Shown: piece after piece, positions 1 to 11,628 of the stretch
How the letters are laid out: each line of letters starts with the position of its first letter
How positions within the stretch are numbered: position 1 is the stretch's first letter
Origin: Tilletiaria anomala UBC 951
Taxonomy: Eukaryota > Basidiomycota > Exobasidiomycetes > Georgefischeriales > Tilletiariaceae
DNA: 64,000 bases
Reading direction: 5' to 3'
Assembly (NCBI RefSeq): GCF_000711695.1
Contig: NW_013546999.1
Span: 1 to 64,000, forward strand
Translations under genes and position numbers: made by a program
The notes under the pieces: generated by a model
Databases searched by the model: none
What the model saw: the letters and a program-made list of their open reading frames with translations, nothing else
Told to the model about the DNA's origin: nothing

Positions 1-84
1 CTACCACTGCCACTACCACTGCCACTACCACTGCCACTACCACTGCCACTACCACTGCCACTACCACTACCACTGCCACTGCCG
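1..84 (-). repeat. 12-bp tandem repeat coding for Gly-Ser
   Basis: Five exact copies of a 12-bp unit (ctaccactgcca on the + strand) fill 1-60, followed by about two diverged copies. In the minus-strand reading frame of the gene that spans it, the repeat codes for alternating Gly and Ser. It starts at the window edge, so its true length is unknown. Confidence 0.9.
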
Positions 85-662
85 CTGCTGGTGATGCCGG
101 CAGAGGCGGCGGAAGCGGCAGCGAGCTGCTGCTCGCGCGCGTGAGCCTGCAGCGCGAGCTTGCGCAGCGTCGTCACGTCTGACTCGGTCGACGAGCGCAG
201 GAGCCGTGAAGCCTGGCGGCCGCCGTTGGCGCTGCCGCGCTGGCGCGAGCGCCCCGGCGTCCGGAGACGCTGGTCCATTTGCGCTTCGCGCTGCGTGCGC
301 CCCGGAGACGCGACGACGCGTTTGCCGTTGCTGCCACACTCCTCCTTCTCCGATGCGCTGCTTTGAGGCGCGCTGTGCGCGCGAGGATTCATAATCCGCG
401 CGGGCTGTGGGCGGTGATGCTGATGCCCACGCTGATGCTGAAGCTGCTGATTATGGGGTAGACGCGGATGCGGGGAGGACAGGGGGGACGAGGATGAGTT
501 GCTCGTCTCCTCGTCCAGCGTGATGCTGCTGAGCTTGCGCGTCATGAGCGTGTCAGTCACCGTCACGCCGCTGGGTGGTGATGTTGACGTGGCATTGTCG
601 TTGCCGCGACTACGGCTGCCGACGCGCTCGCTACCTGGACGCTGCTGTCGAGAGTGTGACAT
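1..662 (-). CDS. Unknown Ser/Gly/Arg-rich protein, N-terminal part (partial)
   Basis: An open frame runs from an ATG at 662 down through the left window edge without a stop, giving 220 residues. The start is the first ATG after the upstream non-coding stretch and begins MSHSRQQRPGSERVG. The protein is low complexity: Ser/Thr/Pro/Arg-rich, with a His/Gln-rich stretch near residue 75, a short helical-looking segment (LRKLALQAHAREQQLAAASA) around residues 175-195, then a Gly-Ser repeat running off the edge. I recognise no domain. It could be the disordered N-terminus of a signalling or regulatory protein whose domains lie outside the window. Codon use resembles the neighbouring genes, and the long stop-free, GC-rich frame supports real coding. 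The function is unknown. Confidence 0.6.
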   Translation of the reverse strand, partial: MSHSRQQRPGSERVGSRSRGNDNATSTSPPSGVTVTDTLMTRKLSSITLDEETSNSSSSPLSSPHPRLPHNQQLQHQRGHQHHRPQPARIMNPRAHSAPQSSASEKEECGSNGKRVVASPGRTQREAQMDQRLRTPGRSRQRGSANGGRQASRLLRSSTESDVTTLRKLALQAHAREQQLAAASAASAGITSSGSGSGSGSGSGSGSGSGSGSGSGSGSG

Positions 663-3600
663 GCTGACGATGAGACCGTGTTGAATCTACGTCGTCGAGG
701 GATGCTGAAAGCGAGAGAGATAGTGATTTACGCTACCGACGGACTTAGTTGCTTGCGACAGGCAAGGGGGACCGAGCGGAGCGACGAGGAGTGAGCCCAG
801 GGAGTATTGGCTGCTGTTGGTTACAGATGGCTGGATTGTTGAACATGTAATCTGTTGCTGTTTTTGATTACGTTTTCCCCTCTTTTTAAACAGTACCATA
901 CCAGATGCCGCGTTTGTGTTCGAATGGCCAGGGAAGAAATTTACAGTCGCATGATGAACGAGCGAGCGTGACGAAGTTGTTCAATGCGGTAGACGTCAGG
1001 GCGTCGGTTTTGCACCGTGCGAACGATCAACCTCCAACGATGTTACTCGCGCGCAAATGCACAAGGGAAAGTTTTCAACGAGCGGGGCCTGGGTATTGAA
1101 TCAGATCGGATAGATGGTAGTGCTCGGTGCCGACAGATCTCTGAGCGATGAACTCTGACGTTTCTGTCAGCGGACAGGCTGGTACAGTGTCAGACGTTGT
1201 GCTGTCCTGCCAAACACCAATGAACAAACCGAGCGCACCCTTGCTCAAACACAGCAACTGCGTGCGCGCCTGATGACGCTGCCGTTCTAGGATGCGCGTA
1301 CTGGGAGTGCGTGGCCCTGGAATAAGGGCCAGGCCCTTTGTTTGGCTAGGCCGAAGCAGTTCTTGCGTATGCAGATCGAAGCGGCCTGTTGCTTTATGAA
1401 GAGCGTGCCGTCCAAGCGATGATGGCGGTGGTGAACAGGTGTATGCTGAGAGAGAGGTCTTTGATGGATGTATGGATAAAGAAAGCTCTCAGCAGATCGT
1501 GCTGCGTGCCTATTCAACCCACACCAAGATATAAAAGACGTTCAGAGAACGGAGTGTTTGACTGCTACGATGAGTCTTATGCCTCGACACAACGGTGGGC
1601 GATGAGCCTGCCTCTTGAATGGAAGAGGCGATGCCAGTGCTTGGGATATCGTTTTAGATGCTTTTTGGCTGGTGTTGGTGCTGGTGCTGGTGCTAAAGAT
1701 GCGAGCCTGCTTTCATACTTTTGTTCTTCTCGGTGCGGTCAGCAGGCCAGGGACGGGCCGAGTAGGGGCAGGATGATCGCGGCGGTTGCTGCGGTGACGA
1801 TGGTGCGTGCGACGCCTCTACTCTAGCAATCGTCACTTGTTCCCTTCTTGCTCCGGCGGCGCAGAGGCGATTCGTTTCGCGCGAATGCCTGGGGTCCGTG
1901 CGTGCCACCGAGTGCACGACGACGACGACGACGATGGAGAGAGAGCGGGTGGAGGGCCCAAGGGCACAGACGGTGCGACGGCGCGATCGAACCCCAACCA
2001 CGACACACAACGCTGTCTAAGGACGAAAGAAGGAAAAAGGCAAGACTGGCAGAGGCGACCACCAGCTAGGTAGCTAGCTCTCGAGACCGAGGCGCGAAGG
2101 AAAAGGGCGCGCGAGTGCCGAGTATCCAACACACGTACATACACACACCACACACAGCGTCACAATCCAAGTATGAGTGTAACCTGCCTGACACGCAGCA
2201 CGGGCCATCCATCGCCCAGTCATCAAAAGCCAACAGCGTTTTGGTTGTTTGGCTCAAGTCAGCCAGACCAGAGATGGGTCTTCCTTCGAGCTGATGGTAT
2301 CGTCGCCCACCAACCAGCCGTCGGAGTTGGGACACGAACGTACCTGGCACTGCCGCCCTCTCCCATCTCCACCACTCGAAACGAAAGAATTAAAAAAAGA
2401 AAGAATCTCCAAGCCAGGTCGCTTTTTTCCTCGGGGATAGTCAATGTGATTTGCGTGCAGGTGGATGAGAACCAATGGAAACAAAGAGGGAGGCGGGGCG
2501 CCGCAGCACCCATGCCAGGGCCTAGACCCTTTCCCATATCGTTGTGCTCCATGGCAGCACTAGTCTCATGCGCAGTCGCTGCACCAGGCCAGAGGGGGTT
2601 CTGCGGTGGAAGTCCTCTCATATAATGAACTAATGACAAAGTGCCATGCTGACAGGCGGGAAGGTGCATTCACAATGGCTGAACAAGCGGGTCGGGGCCT
2701 GGATCTCAGCCATTTCGACGCTACATAATCTGCGACGGGTCACAACTCTCCCGAGCGGATTCCCAAAATGGGGCTCGAGCCATGTCAGTTCGGGGCTGCG
2801 CTTCTTTCTTGCTGCGGCAGGAGTCACAAGCGAGGACTGTGGGGGTGCAGCAGGCTGCTAGGCTGCACCCCTGATGCACTAGATGGACTGCGCAAGGCTT
2901 TTGCCCCCCCTTGTCGCCGTGACCGTGCGAAAGACTTGAAGACTGCGGGTCACGCGGTCCAGTGTGCAAATGGGCTAGCAGCACAGTAGCACTGTGTCAA
3001 TAACACAGTAGGGCTCCATTCTTTTGTCCATACATTTGCATATGCATAGTTCAAACTGATTGATCTGTACCAGCCTACCAGCCCCAGGCGGCAGACGCCC
3101 CCACACTCACGGATAGGCCATCGACGTGCAGCAACCAATGAGATCAATCAAAGGCCAAAGGAGAGCCGCAGAAAAGAGTTTGCACATTGCAGCCATGCAC
3201 ACTACACGAGAGCACACACAACACACACAACGACGCATGCATGCATGTACGTACACACGTACCAACAAAACGCACAAGCACAATCCGTCCTCAATCAAAC
3301 AAGCACAACCCAGCTGATCTCTGCTATGGAGAACTCGGAGATGACAAGATTGATGAGAACTGGATTCTCACCCCCTTTTCTAAACTATCCTCCACTTGAC
3401 CCACCCACACTCTGGCCCGCTGACTACGACCAGCCACCGACTGCCTGGCGCAACTGTATATGTGCGCGGGTCACACTCGACGCGTCTTTGCGCGTGCGCG
3501 ACGGAACGCAGCCTTCCCAATCGAATAGACGCAGTCGCAACTCGCACTGGACGCATGGTATCCAAATGCACAAATCCAAAGCCTGTCCTCTCCCCAGTGT

Positions 3601-4076
3601 GTCACCACGCGAGAACGGTCCATAGGTATGTACCAGGGGGAGGTGAGCTCAGAGTATCGAATCGATTACAAGGAACGCTGGACGGGGCACTACATACATA
3701 CATGCATACATACATGAATGCATGCACTTTGACCAAGGATTGACAGACTTTTGGCGTGTAAATACGCAGACGGGAGATGCAAGGGACGGCCGGACTCGTT
3801 CCCTCTGCGGCCCGAAATGGAGTGAGCGAAAGCGAAAGCAAAAGCAAAAGTGAGAGAGAAAAACAAGTGGAAACGGCGAAACGAATGACAGATGTGCCGC
3901 ATGAGTGTCGGTAGAAAGCAGGTGCGGAGCCGAACGGTGTACAGTATGGCAGCCGGTACCGCAGCATCGGTCGCCTGCCGTGTAATTGTGGGTGCGGGCG
4001 CGTATGCAAGCATGTGAAAAGAGTCTTCGTCGTCGGCGCCACACGCCAGCGGAGAACGCAGGGACCGTGCACGCGC
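663..4076. other. Long intergenic region with microsatellites
   Basis: This is 3.4 kb upstream of the partial minus-strand gene and downstream of the arrestin gene. I see no convincing gene. It carries simple repeats: GGTGCT units near 1674-1695, CGA triplets near 1917-1935, CA-rich tracts near 2135-2156 and 3200-3260, CATA/CATG tetranucleotides near 3693-3725, and GAAAGC/AAAAGC units near 3825-3855. Short open frames on both strands lack family similarity or splice support. It probably holds the promoter and 5' leader of the gene at 662. Confidence 0.5.
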
Positions 4077-7000
4077 TCACGTGCGCATATGCGCAGGCTT
4101 GAACACCGGCGCCTTGAAGCTCAGCACGCTCGGTGGGCGGCGGAGGTACTCAGGCCTGTCGCCAGCAGCAGACGACGAGACGGAGTGTGCGCTTCCTTTG
4201 CGCGCGAGCGTGCCCACCGCCGCAGCAGCCGAACATGTAGCTTTCCCCACTTTGGTCGGTGAGCCGCTAACGCTGCCGCTGCCATCACCATCAATTGGCG
4301 GCCGCCGCCGCGGCAGCGCGCTCCCCTTTGCCTCGGCGCTTGCTGCAAGCTGCGCGACGCGCCCGGTCGGCGTTAGCGCCGCGCCCCCGGCGCTCGTGGT
4401 TGAGAGGCGCTTGCCCGCTTTTGGCGTTGTGTTCGTCGAGGCGCAAGAGTCGCTGTCGTTGCCGCCAGCGCCGGTAAGCTCGCGTAGCGTCGCCTGCCGG
4501 CTCTCGAGCGCGGCGATCTTGTTGCGCACCGACGGCACGACGAGCGCTGCGCCGCGCAGGTTGTGTGTGCTGCTGCTGTGCGGGAGGCCCGCGCCTCCGT
4601 CGCCGTGCTCTGAGCTGGCAGCCGAAGGCGACGTCGACGAAGCACTCGATCCGCGCATGTTGGCCATGCTCACTGTGCCCCGGAGCTTCGCAATAGGCTT
4701 CTGCGGGGTGGTCCAAATATTTGTGCGCGAGGTGACATCGACCTTCTGCGGCGAGGCGAACGCCCTCAGCGAGTGCTCTCGCTCCTGGCCTCCCGTCTGT
4801 GCCTTGCTGGCGGATGCGCCGAGACCCCTTGTCGCTTGCTGGCCATCATGGACAACCTCGATCGCGTGCGCGCACGAAGAGTCTGTGTCCGGCGTCTTCA
4901 CGATGCTGCTCGCAGGCGATGAGGAAGCAACAGAGGCAGAGTCCAGTGGTCCGAGCGAAGACCCCGGCGAGGAACTAGCCTGGCTGTCCGGTGTAGACGA
5001 CCCCGTACTGGCAGACTCAGCGCTAGCCTTGCGTCCTTGTCTGTTGTTGCGCCCCGACGGCTTTTTGTGTTTGAGCTGAGGCGTCTTCTTGTGCGCGTTG
5101 GACGACGACTGACTGTGTGTGCCATCTTGCTGTCCGATTGCAACTGCGAGGTCCTTGCGGGTATTTGTCTGCTCCGGGTGGACTTTAGCTCTGAGTGCTT
5201 CCATCGAACTTCGAGTCTTGACAGGAGCATCGGCTGTGGCAAAGGTGAAGCTCTTCTTCTGCTTCAATTCCACTTTTGCAGGCGAAGCGGCTTCCAGCAT
5301 GGCGATCCGACTGCGAAGATTAGGACCAGACTGTGTGCGCGACATCCGAGCAGCGGCGGCTGTGGGGGACACCCGCTGCGCTGGCGACGCTCGCTTTGGC
5401 GAGGCGATCTTAACAGGCGGCAAGACGGAGGAAGGCTTCTGCGCAGCCGTGGCCGTAGCTGTGTGAAGCGCTGCCTTTGTCTTTGGGGAAGTGCGAGAAG
5501 CGGGCTTTGTCGGCAGTACCGACTGCAGTACTCGAGGGGCTTCTTTCTGCAAGTTCTCCGGCTGCATGTACGCAATCGGAGCCTCTGTCTGAGGCAGGGG
5601 GAGTGTTGGTGCTTCTGCGACCGGCTGTCGTTGCTCGAGCTCGGCGGGTGGCGCCTCAAGGATTGCGACAGGTTTGATCGTTCCAGCCGTCGTCTCTCCC
5701 ACGTCCTCTTCACGATCCTCTTCCTCTTCATCTCCGTAATCCTCCTTCGCTGCATGTAGACTAAGACCGAATGCAGGAGCGACCTGATCTTCGAGGCGAG
5801 CCGAGCCAAGCACAATGTCGACCTCGTCGATCGAATCGTCATTCAGCTGCACTTCCATTTCGTCATCTTCGTCCGAGTCCATATCGTCAATGTCGACAGC
5901 TTTCTGCGAGGCCAGGATGTCTGGCAGGTCGTGCGGGTGGATATACGGAAGGCATGCTGGATTGAGCGGCCCAGTCGAAGCAGAGCTGATGCTGGCGTTC
6001 TTTGACATGGCAGATTCGTACGACATGGTCGAGGTTTGTGAGGGCGTCGGGGTTGGCTCGTTGAGTGCCTCATCGTCGATCGCGATCCCGAGTCCTGTTG
6101 GCTCTGCATCGTCGGTTGGCATGGTGCCAATGCGGCGTGCCGTAGCGCTTCGAATTGCATGCTGGATGAAGTCAAGTGACTTTTGGTGCTGGAGACGGCG
6201 TGCGCGGGACACTTCGTCATCAGGCTCTGCAGAGCTGCCGAGCGTCTCAATGGACGCAGGCGGAAGAATGGAAGGTGCAGCAGCGGCCTTGACGGGGCTC
6301 TTGAGGACTTCCATGGAGCGCACGCGGTCAATGAGAGGCGCCTCAGCGGCTGGGGTCTGCTGCCAGCCCTGCTGGGCGGTTGTGACTTTGCCAGGCGGAG
6401 GGTCGAGGGAGACAAAGTTGATCACACGGAGTGGCAGCTCAACAGAGACGGTGGACGACATGGAGCTGCTAAGCGAGACCTTGATGGAGTAAAGCACTTC
6501 GACGTGGCGCCCCCGGACGATCGAGAGCGCATCGTGCGGAATGGCCATCGAGTGTGAAAAGTCGACCGAGCCACCAGGGCTGACACCCGTCCACCATCCG
6601 CGCGCCGTGACGGTGCCGTTTGCGCCGCGCTGCCCCATCTCGAGCGTCTCTTCCGTCAACTTCTTGCGGCTTGTCGACGTGACGCATGCATCGGGGTCGA
6701 TGTCGCGTCCACCTTGGCCGAGATTTAGATCCTCTCGCGGGCGGAAGAGCGTGAGCGTTCGAAGAAGGGCGAGTGTGACGCTCTTGATCTACGGTGTGGC
6801 TAACACATCAGCAACCTCGATAGTACACGCTCGACCTCACGCAGCGTACTCACCTTTTTGCTCGTCTCGTTCTGAACACCAACGCGCACGTAGACGCGCT
6901 GTCCGGCGACCCAATTGCTGCGATGCAGCGAGGCTGTGAGGTGCACCTTGCCCTGGCCGCCCATGAAGAGACCCTTGCTGACCGACGCCTGGATCGGCTT

Positions 7001-9129
7001 TGGCGCACTGGAAAGTGCCACAGCTGGGTTGAGGTAAGGGAAGAGGTCTATGTGGCGATAGAAGTGCGCAATTGAGCGATTCGCGTCGTTGCCGCTCTTC
7101 AGCTTGACGGAGCTATCGATAGTGACGTCTTCATCAGCTTCATGTTCATCATGTACAAGATTAACCACAATACTCACCCGATAGCAATATACCGAACGCA
7201 TGCATGTTTGCCACGGTACGTGCCCTTGGCCCCTTTGCCGACAGGGATGTCGAGGGAAAAGGGAATGAAATGTTCTCCTTCCTTGGCTGTGAAGTAGCCC
7301 TCTTCGTCTGCCGCCGACGAATAGATCGGATGCTTCTGCCCGCCACGCTCGGGCGCCGAGAAAATTGGCGAGCCATGCAGGATGAAGCTCTCTGACGCGT
7401 CGGCGGTGACGATGGCCGCTTGGTGGTAGAAAATGTACCGGATGTCGTCCCCAATCAGCTCTTCAAAGCCGACAACGCGAACTTTGGGCTGCATGAGTTT
7501 GACGGCGCCTTCCTTGTCGGTATCCTTGCGGATCTTGAGCACCATTCTTCCGCGCAGCTGGCCACCCTCGACGATTAGGTCGCTCTCGAGCAGCATGTCG
7601 AGCTCAACGCGAGCCTTGCCAGAGCGCCCGTGTTCGAGAATGGCCTGAGAGGTAGCTACCGCGGCGAGTGAGTCGGAGCTCGAGTGTGGCTCAACGGGGT
7701 CGTTGAGCTTCTTGCTTGTGTTTCCGAGCACGCGACTGAGCTCGCGGGAGCGGCGAGCAGGGTGAGCGCTCGCGCTGAGCAAGGTCCCCTGTCGATCGAG
7801 GGAGGATGCAGAGCTAAGTGCTGACAGCGACGTCGAGGAGCGCAGCATGCTTTGGCCTGCACTGCTCCCGCTGTTGACCATCGCCATCGCCGCGGTTCCA
7901 GCACGGTCTGCGAGTGCGCTATTGTTCGTGCCTATGCTGCTAGCCGAGTCAAGCGGGCCAAGATCTGTCGAGACTTGCGAATTGCGTCGACTACTGATAA
8001 CGTCTTGCTCCTCCATCCTCTTGACTTCGTCAGGCATGATTCGCTCGCCCGTCTCAAAGCCCCCGCCATGACGATCGAGGCTGATCATGGTTTCTCCGCG
8101 TTCAGCTTGCTCGAGGCCTCGCATGCCGCGCATGCTGCGCATGGGGACAATGGCATCGATGCCTTCCGCAGCGGAGGTGCCCGAGCTCACCGTAGCCATC
8201 ATGGCCGTTGTTGATGCTGCTGCTTTCTTGTGCACGCCATCGTACAAGCTGGAGAATGTCGAGCCATTGCGTGAGCGAGAGAGAGTATAGGGCGCGCCAT
8301 TAGCAGCTGTAGCATCGATGGCGGCGCCTGCTGTGTCTGCACGATTCGACGCGTTCAAGGAAAAGGACGGGCCTATCATCATCTGTGCGCGCGGGTTCAT
8401 GGCCGACTGACTGTGGCGCAGACGTGAAAAGTGCTGCTCCTGCACGGCTGGAGGGAGGAAGTTCATCTCTTCGCCATTGTGTGAGTACAGCCCACCGACG
8501 CGGAAGTGCTGCTGCAGCTGGGCGGTGGTGAGCACTGGAGCTGCCTCTGCAGCTGGGTTAGGCTGCATTTGCGTAAAGGAGCGTTGCATCGCCATCGTGG
8601 GGCCGGCCGGAGCGACTTGCGTCTGTGTGCGCTGCATCATTCTTTCCGGCCGCAATGCATGTGCCTGCAACTGAGGCGCAGTCTGCGGGCGGCGACCAGC
8701 GGCGCCGAAGTTTGGCTGCGAGGCGTGCTTGCGGATTACGTTCGGCCGGCGGGTGATGTTCGCTGGGCGGCCGCTACTCTTGCTGGTGCGACTATCGCTT
8801 GTCAGCGAGCCGGGCGTGTCCATGGCAGAATCTAAGCTCTCAGACGACATGGCTGCGACAGCTTGCGACAGCTTGAGTCGGTCAGGCTGCTGGGGAACGA
8901 AGTCTGTCGACGCTGAGGAGGCCGTCATGGCGCTTACACTGCCGTCGTCGACGCCATCTATACTGCAGACCGTCGATGGCGTGAAAGACGAAGGCGTTGA
9001 GTCGACATGGCCAGCAGCATGGCCCAAGATACCCGGCGCCCCACTGGCGATCCGTACGTTTCGCGCAGGAAGGTGGCCGCCAGAGCGCGGCGCCTTTCGC
9101 GCTGTACCTCCTCTTTTATCGACGGTCAT
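4077..9129 (-). CDS. Arrestin-domain protein, large (alpha-arrestin-like)
   Basis: I join three exons: 9129-7178, 7112-6854 and 6788-4077, giving 1640 residues. The two 65-nt introns (7177-7113 and 6853-6789) start with GTGAGT, contain CTGAT, and splice in frame to give AIGSVKLKSG and SKKIKSVTLALLRT, both typical arrestin strands. Residues 1-500 are disordered and Ser/Ala/Met-rich. The arrestin N domain lies at about 505-750 and the C domain at about 760-890. The remaining 750 residues are disordered, with an acidic patch (DMDSDEDDEMEV) and many SP/TP sites. Fungal alpha-arrestins usually act as adaptors that bring Rsp5-type ubiquitin ligases to plasma-membrane transporters. I see no PPxY motif, so that role is not shown here. 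The family call is firm and the exact orthologue is unknown. The start is the first ATG of the frame. Confidence 0.85.
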
Positions 9130-11628
9130 GCTTGATGATGCACAGCTTCATTCGTGCTGGGACCAGCGTTCGAAGGGTGAGCAAGCCTAAAGGTGCATAG
9201 AGAGGATATTGTGGTGGCATATCACGAGCAAAGACGAAGGAGGATGGCCTCTTGAGTCAGTCCTGTGAAAACAGAGCAAAGCACACTCAGATGTTGAAGA
9301 GGCCACCTTTCGTCCCATTGCCGCAGGTCTCCTATTCAATGATCGTGGAACCATTTGAATGTCAATGAGTCGGAGGGGCACATCATGCACTAAGTGCTGC
9401 GCACTACGCAAGACTGCATGGCTCGGCGGCTGGTGGGATCTGTTCGGAGAAGGTCGAGCCAAGTTGCGCCTCGCAGCGCCCCTCAACCGTTGGAGAGGCT
9501 GGCACCGTCTCATTTTCTCCGGCTTGCATGACCAGGCACGACCACTACACACCCCCTACACGACCTCACGAGCCAGCTGGGTTGCCGTTGATGCGTTGCC
9601 GTGGCATCAGCCGGCACTCGCAATACGCAAGCGCAAGGGCATTCGCATATTGCTGAAGGCTTTGTGCTGGTGCTGTGCGCATCTGTGCCGGAGTTGCCGA
9701 CTGTTGAGCTGAGTCGGGTTGTGATATTTGAGATGATAACGTGCGGCCTCTTCGCTCAGATGCCCTCGTCAATCTTCAGTCCTTGTGTGGTGTTTCGGGA
9801 GACTGGGCACGGCGATGAGCAACGATCGAGGTGTCGACCGTTGGATCCAAGATGCTGCGGTTGGTTGCGGTTGCAGTTTGGGAATCAAATTGGAGTCTTC
9901 GTCCAGGGCTTGTGTGAGATAAAGGAGTGCGTGCCAGTGCGTGAGTCCGGCTGCGCGGTGTGCGGGCGTTGTGTCCGTTCACAGGGTGAGTTCCATTTCT
10001 TTATTTCTGTATTTCTTTCTTACTTTTTATTCTTGGCCGTGTCTCTTTCACGAAAACAATCCGCTATCTCCACACTTAATCAAGTCATCGTTGCGACAGG
10101 AGAACGCGCGACGGAGACACAAACAATCCAATTATGAGGGACTACTTTTTGATATGACGTCGAAGGCAATGGACTAGTAGAAGACACAAATGATAACATG
10201 AACCAGTGAGCCAACTCTGGTCAGGACTATGTTGCCTTCTCAGGGCTTACTATGGTCGACAGTGAACTATAAACTATGAATGAAGGTGTAGAAGACGACG
10301 GTGATGCAGGTGCTATTTAACCCCATGTTCATCTTGCTGAGGAGAACTGGCAAAGCCGCATGCTCATCGCGTCCATCGACTGCTAGGCAAAACAACGTCT
10401 ATGCACCACACCCATCACCTACTACATGGGAAGGAGCTGGTTGATGGGTTGCTCCGAGAAGAGAACAAGAAAGATGGGTCTGCTGACGGACGCGGCGAAC
10501 CAATCGATCCTATTCGTACCTTCACGTGGTCGTCATCCGGCAGTTATGGCAAGCGCCAAGCGGAGACGCGATACGCAGATTGTGACTCTTTGAATGCTGA
10601 CCGTACACTTGTACTCTGACTACGCCCTCGGTACAGGTAGTCAGTCAGTCAGCGGGTGGGCACCAATCCACAGGAGGCAAAAATAGTGATCGTGGGGCCG
10701 ATGGAAATCCAACGAGCCGAGATTAGTGGCTGACGCCACACCGCCCATGGACCTCGCCTTTCGACGGCAGGGATTGTATACTTTGTGGAAATTGGGCTGC
10801 TTTTAAACTTTATCACAACCTATAATGGGCTCGCATCGATTATGGCTCTGTGAACAAGCCGTTCCCATTGATCGAAGCCGAGATGTTTTGCTTTGGAGCT
10901 GAACTTTTGACGCCTACGCTCGTGCGCTCTTGAGTCAGCGCGGCGTCCTATCAAGATGCTCCAGCGTCCAGAGGCGATTGCCAGCTGGCCACTGGGCCTG
11001 CAAGGGAGGCAAGCCAAGTTGGAGTGGCAGGTGATCAATGACTGGATGTGAAAAGTGGGGCGCGGGGGATACCCTAACGCCGGCGTCTGTTTGTGGTATG
11101 AACCGGGCTGGGTGCTGCTGCAACCATAGCTGCACAAATAGAGAGGTGACGGGCTGCATGGCTCGTGCGCGCCTCGCGATACAGAATGAACGATAAAGAC
11201 TGATGCAGTGACTCTTCCGGAAACAGCGGCGTTTGTGTGGGGTGGGGGGAGTGAGAAGGAGATGGTGGGCAAGTACCCTCACTCCCATTCTCTTCCTCTC
11301 CTGCCATCCTGCGCCAGCCAGCAGGTTCACCTCCAGCATCGGCACTCCACTCCACTGCACCCCACTCGCTTTTACTGGCCTCACTAATTGGGTTTTACTT
11401 AGCAAGGTTTCCAATTCGAAGTCGATAGACAGCCACGCTGTGCCTTCGTATTCCTTTTTGAGTCCACTCCGCCTGCTCCCCTTTCCCGGGTCATCTCCCA
11501 CTTCGCCACCACCGCATATATAGCCAGCCTTCCGTCAGCCCACTCTTCTCCGCTTCCCCATCCCATTGCATCCATTGCACATCTTTCTTCGCGTGCCGAT
11601 CGATTCATTAGCATCACCTTCTACGACA
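9130..11628. other. Intergenic region between divergent arrestin and ALDH genes
   Basis: The arrestin gene reads left and the aldehyde dehydrogenase reads right, so this 2.5 kb holds both promoters. I find no convincing gene. Small features are a CRE-like TGACGTCG near 10154 and a short inverted repeat (gtggc-tgac-gccac) at 10727-10740. The last 350 bp before the ALDH start are pyrimidine-rich, as is common in fungal promoters. Confidence 0.5.
11517..11522 (+). promoter_or_regulatory. TATA box of aldehyde dehydrogenase gene
   Basis: TATATA lies 107 bp upstream of the ALDH ATG, after a CT-rich stretch. The spacing suits a fungal core promoter. Confidence 0.5.

Noticed and set aside
1389-1826. 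145-codon plus-strand open frame in the long left intergenic region
   Set aside because: Begins with CTG, runs through simple repeats, shows no domain and no splice support.
9601-10137. 178-codon plus-strand open frame in the arrestin/ALDH intergenic region
   Set aside because: No family similarity, composition unlike neighbouring genes, and it covers AT-rich promoter-like sequence.
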